Assembly: GCF_000524195.1 (NCBI RefSeq)
Contig: NW_020170406.1
Coordinates: 898,597 to 962,596, forward strand
Source: Echinococcus granulosus
Taxonomy: Eukaryota; Platyhelminthes; Cestoda; Cyclophyllidea; Taeniidae
Length of the DNA stretch: 64,000 nt
Direction of reading: 5' to 3'
Shown here: positions 60,101 to 64,000 of the stretch, piece after piece
How positions within the stretch are numbered: the stretch's first letter is position 1
Layout: the number at the start of each line of letters is the position of its first letter
The notes under the pieces: generated by a model
Database searches by the model: none
What the model was told of the DNA's origin: nothing
The model's input: only the letters and a program-made list of their open reading frames with translations
Position numbers and translations under genes: made by a program

Positions 60101-62800
60101 AACGGTACCATTATTGCTACAGGTATACTTCGAGGTAGAACGCATTTTGAACTTTTACATAATCATGCCTGACTGAGAACAAAATGTGCTTTTTAATAGA
60201 CTGAGTGAATCTGCCACTTCTGAAGAAGATAAATTTTTCATGCACGTCTCTTAGCTGCAATTATTAGTGTCTGGTAGATAAATGAATGGGTCCTGGAACA
60301 CATTGTTACGTGTCCTTCAGCCAGTCCACCATGCACCACAAACACAGACTTACAAAACACCATCACGTGAAGCTGATGGGATATGTGCCTTATAAGTGCA
60401 AAATGTGTTTGGGTTGAATAGAGGAATAGTTAGGAATGGTTGTCAATGTTGTGTTTGTTCCGTTAGCTGACGCTGCAGTACAACATCCGTTTCCAATTAC
60501 GTATCACTCAATCGGTGAGGCAGTCAGCTATCTGAAGTTTAGGAAGCCTTTTGTAGGGTGAAATACAGAAATAAAGAGGAAATCATATAAATAGGCCTTT
60601 CTCTAGCCAAATAATTTGAAGCCGTCAAGGCATTGAATGACTTACTCTTGAGTGAGTTCTACTGCTGCATCTTTATTAATTATTACGCACATTTTACGAG
60701 AAGCCTTAGCGCTTTTGGGACCAAATTTAAATCATTTCGTGGGGGAAGTTGTAGAAAACACATTCCAAAATGCAATACCAACAAACACACAAATAACTGC
60801 CTGCATTCAAGGAATCGCAAGGGTTACATGAAGATATTTTAACAAACCAAATGTAGAGCAGCATGAACTTCGTCTACGTAAACTCTTTCAACTATTTGCC
60901 TAAAGCACTTTTAAACATATTTGTCGTATTATAGCCAAAATAAATCCATCGACATCGAAAGTCAGGTACATATTTGGCGCCATGTTTATTTTTCCAAATA
61001 ACACATGCAATCATTAGGGACTTTTTTGTGAAAAAAGGTAAAAAAAGGTCTGTCCCTCATAACAGCACAGTTACTTGCAAGACAAGCTTTTCGTTTAAAA
61101 GAGGTACTTAGTAAAGCGAGCTTGGAAGTGTCCAAACTACAAAAATATGATGGCTTTATGACCTCTCAAAGATTTCTTGTTTGTAAATTGCTCAAAAATG
61201 AACTTGTTAAGCTTGATTAAGTTATAATCGCAAAAAGTTTGTCTCGCACTCTTCTCAAGAGTTCTGAAATGCAGCTTTTACAAGGCCTTACGTGTCAAAG
61301 TTTCTAGTCTTAAATTATGCACCAATTTCGTCTCGGCGGTGTAGATATTTGCAGGCTTAGGTGTTGAAAAGAATGGCAGTCACTTTCAGTTCTAACAGTG
61401 TCTTTTTGATGACCACATTTAGAATTCAAATCAAGAATAGAAATGAGTCGAAAATAATTTCATATTTGTGCTCTTTGTACTCACGCACACACAATGCATG
61501 TGGAATGCTCTGCATATGCCAGAAGCAAGTCCATGATGATGGCGATTAGGGTACGGAGGCAGCCTTGTGAGATTTGAGAAAATATCGCTTTCATTTTCAT
61601 ATACCATTTGGTTACTTTCCACCACCTTTTCAAAGATGTAAATACAAAACTAAAGTACTTGCCCCTGCAATATGACCTTTTATAGTTCTCACAGCTTACT
61701 AAATTACCATGAATTATTTTGTATTCAAATATGATATTTAGCGCTCAGTCTAACCTTAGCGGTAGACATATAAATCTGCCTAACCATAAAAGTGGTATTT
61801 AAATGAAAATCAGAGGATGTTGTAGCCGAATCTTGTCAAAGGCCGCTAAGGGATCTCCATGCAAGACAAGTTATGCTTGAAATGCCTAATTATAAAGCAT
61901 ATAGGGTGACTTTGGTATGCATTGTGCGTTTGTACATTTACTATTGCAGTGTCAATGTGACGCTTAAAAGAATCCATCACAACAACTGAAATACCATAGA
62001 CTTGTAGTCTAAAATACTGTTCGGTGAATTTCACCGGATGCTTATCGACAGCATGTGATTATTAATAATGACATATTTTTTATGAAAACTAATCCACGGA
62101 ATCCGTATCTGCGTTTAATATATCATTCCTATATTTTATAAGAAGGGATTTTCATGTTGCCATTATTACTTCTTAAGGACTGACACATTCCGAGCAGCAG
62201 AACATCACTTTAATCTTCATAAATGTAGCGGATGCAGAGATATGTGACCACTAATAAAATAAATTTTTTACTAGGTTTTTACTTTTCCAATCATGTGAAC
62301 CCATGCATATAAAATTTCGTAACATACATAAGCTACAAAACATCTGCTTTTAGGGATATTATTGGGAATTATCTATTTTCAAAAGAAAATGATAGTATTT
62401 CATTATGGAAGACTGCCTACTTTGATTTACGTCACCGAATAGGAAGTAACACCGGTCTAGGGTATCAAGTGTTCAAAAAGGCCGGCATTTTTATCAATAC
62501 TGTTCACTGCATTGACTATACATGACTCTTAAAACGCATAAAATGCATGCCACTGTATCAGAGTAAAATCAAGGGCATCGGTCGGTACGGAAATCTGTAT
62601 CATACGCTTTAGTACTTTTTACTTATTTTAAACCCATTATAAGTCCAAAAATTGATCGTTTAAACTAATTGGCATGGCAAAATAAAGAACGCTCCCAAAG
62701 CTCCAGAAGCCTCTTGTCAAACTTGACGTACAGTATTTAAGGAGAATGTAGCATACGGTAGTAGAAAGTATCACTTAGGACTGGTTCATATTATTTAACT
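57114..62800. other. Noncoding region between repeat copies
   Basis: No gene supported. A GC-richer patch at about 58360-58700 contains overlapping minus-strand frames of 64-65 codons with different readings, the look of a decayed retroelement or repeat. The remainder is AT-rich with scattered short frames lacking domains. Confidence 0.55.
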
Positions 62801-63060
62801 AAATTTGGGGTTTCTGTGCCTCGTCAATGAGCGGAGGAAGGGGCATTTTAACTTCTACTTTAGAGTAAGGAGCAGTTGCCTGCTGCTACTAATTACAGTA
62901 AATGAAGGTTTACGCGCCAAACATAATTTGGTGGCATAGTGAATGTGAGTGCTAAGCTAGTTGGTTTGTACCGAAATAATGTTGGAAAAGAAAGTCCTGG
63001 TGGGAGCTAGTAAGTCAATGAAACTCACAAAACATACACTACGCAATGCAAATGTGTTCT
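62801..63060 (+). repeat. Dispersed repeat, copy B
   Basis: Second copy of the repeat at 56277-56540, same orientation, 6.5 kb away: ATTTGGGG start, GTAAATGAAGGTTTAC, TAGTTGGTTTGTACC, GAAATAATGTTGG, GGTGGGAGCTAGTAAGT and GAAACTCACA in order. It lacks the long G-run of copy A. Confidence 0.75.
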
Positions 63061-64000
63061 TTCCTCACAATTAAATCCCGTGTTACAAAAGTGTACCGCG
63101 TAGCTTTGATTTATAGCTGACTGGCTAAATGACCATTTAGTAATAGGATGCAGCTTTTAAATTGCAGCGCTATTTAAGGCAGCGAAGCATTCTTTAGTGG
63201 CTATTCGCGAGCGCTTTCCCACTCAATTCAATCACCCCCTACTATATTTCTAAGTTATACATCACGTCATCTCAACAAGACCATGCCATGTGGGCTTATA
63301 TGTGTGCAATTTACTGCAAAAGGAATTTTTTGCATACTGATGAATAAACAGCAACTATAATTCCTCTCCCGATACTTCATCCAATTACAAATCGATCTAG
63401 CTAAGCGCTTGGAAGACAATCTTCGTGTTCTTGATATATCATTCAAAAACAGTCAATTTGTCAACAAAAAGAATGTTTTATATATCGTCTTACCATGCAA
63501 TATAGGAACCCACTGAGCAAACTGCCTCAAAACTTACCAATGTGATCTGCAATTTGGTTAGAACGGGAACAGGATTGGTTATGGATAAGTAAAAGGGGAA
63601 GAAAGGGAATAGCAAGAGGGAAAAGTATAAAAGGTATGGCACTCACTGCCTTCTCCCTAGTATTTGCGCCCCTAGAAGGAATAGATAGGTTGAACGAGGA
63701 CATGCTTGATCGGGTGGCGATTATTTAATGGGCACGGATATCGCAGGTTAAGTTTGAGAGTGGGTATCCTCTTCGGGAGCCGGTCGCGTCCGATCCAACA
63801 AAAAAATTGCACCTTCTGACTGTTACTCACGTAAAAGGTACGTTTGAGCAAACATGTATTCCAATGGAAATGTATAGATGGATGGCTGAACGGCTTACTG
63901 GCTGACTGACTAAAGAGAATGAAAAAAAGAAATGCAGTCTTACCCTATCCTTAACCCCATCGCACTTTTCGTATTTTCGTGATGATTATCTTTTTTTTCC
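63061..64000. other. Noncoding window end
   Basis: No gene seen. A GC-richer segment at about 63640-63800 (GGGTGGCGATT, GGGCACGGATATCGC, CGGGAGCCGGTCGCG) differs from the AT-rich background and may be repeat-derived; it has no long open frame. Confidence 0.5.

Noticed and set aside
56277..63060. Direct repeats 6.5 kb apart as LTRs of one retrotransposon
   Set aside because: The copies are too diverged by eye, have no TG...CA ends or flanking duplications I can see, and the interior has no gag/pol-like frame.
1..64000. CRISPR array, bacterial operon, prophage or other prokaryotic system
   Set aside because: The window is clearly eukaryotic (spliced animal-type genes, long AT-rich introns); no regularly spaced identical repeats or compact gene clusters occur.

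Overview
This is a eukaryotic, AT-rich and intron-rich window from a large animal genome. The proteins are animal-like: a GRK2/3-type G protein-coupled receptor kinase, mitochondrial ribosomal protein mL44 and the ribosome-biogenesis chaperone TSR2. The receptor-kinase gene starts with a run of 32-76 bp introns and ends with introns of 2-10 kb. That size gradient has been described for parasitic flatworms such as schistosomes, so my inference is a neodermatan flatworm (cestode or trematode). I cannot name the species.

Layout. (1) 1-8651 holds no gene I can support; it contains a degenerate recurring motif, TG/CA-rich simple sequence and G-runs. (2) 8652-10201 (+) is a five-exon gene for mL44 (324 aa). 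(3) 10304-10759 (-) is a single-exon TSR2 gene (151 aa), convergent with mL44; the stop codons are only about 100 bp apart. (4) 10760-11761 is a G-rich spacer between the divergent start codons of TSR2 and the kinase. (5) 11762-53749 (+) is one 42-kb, 16-exon gene for the GRK2/3-type kinase. I could join all exons in phase (2,676 nt including the stop, 891 aa). Order: N-terminal helix, RGS-homology domain, AGC kinase domain, kinase C-tail, an inserted Ser/Thr-rich linker, PH domain, and a long proline-rich C-terminal tail. Eight large introns make up most of the window. They contain a 100-N assembly gap, tRNA-like SINE-type fragments, palindromic short repeats and a perfect hairpin. (6) 53750-64000 is mostly noncoding. 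It has two phase-compatible open segments of an unrecognised protein (54246-54525 and 57023-57113) and two diverged direct copies of a dispersed repeat (about 56.28-56.54 kb and 62.80-63.06 kb).

The three identified genes do not form a pathway: one acts in mitochondrial translation, one in cytosolic ribosome maturation and one in GPCR desensitisation. I found no operon, CRISPR array, phage or bacterial-type system. The most novel content is in the kinase: an inserted linker and a roughly 140-residue proline-rich tail absent from mammalian GRK2, plus a divergent segment in the kinase C-lobe. The intron architecture is also notable.
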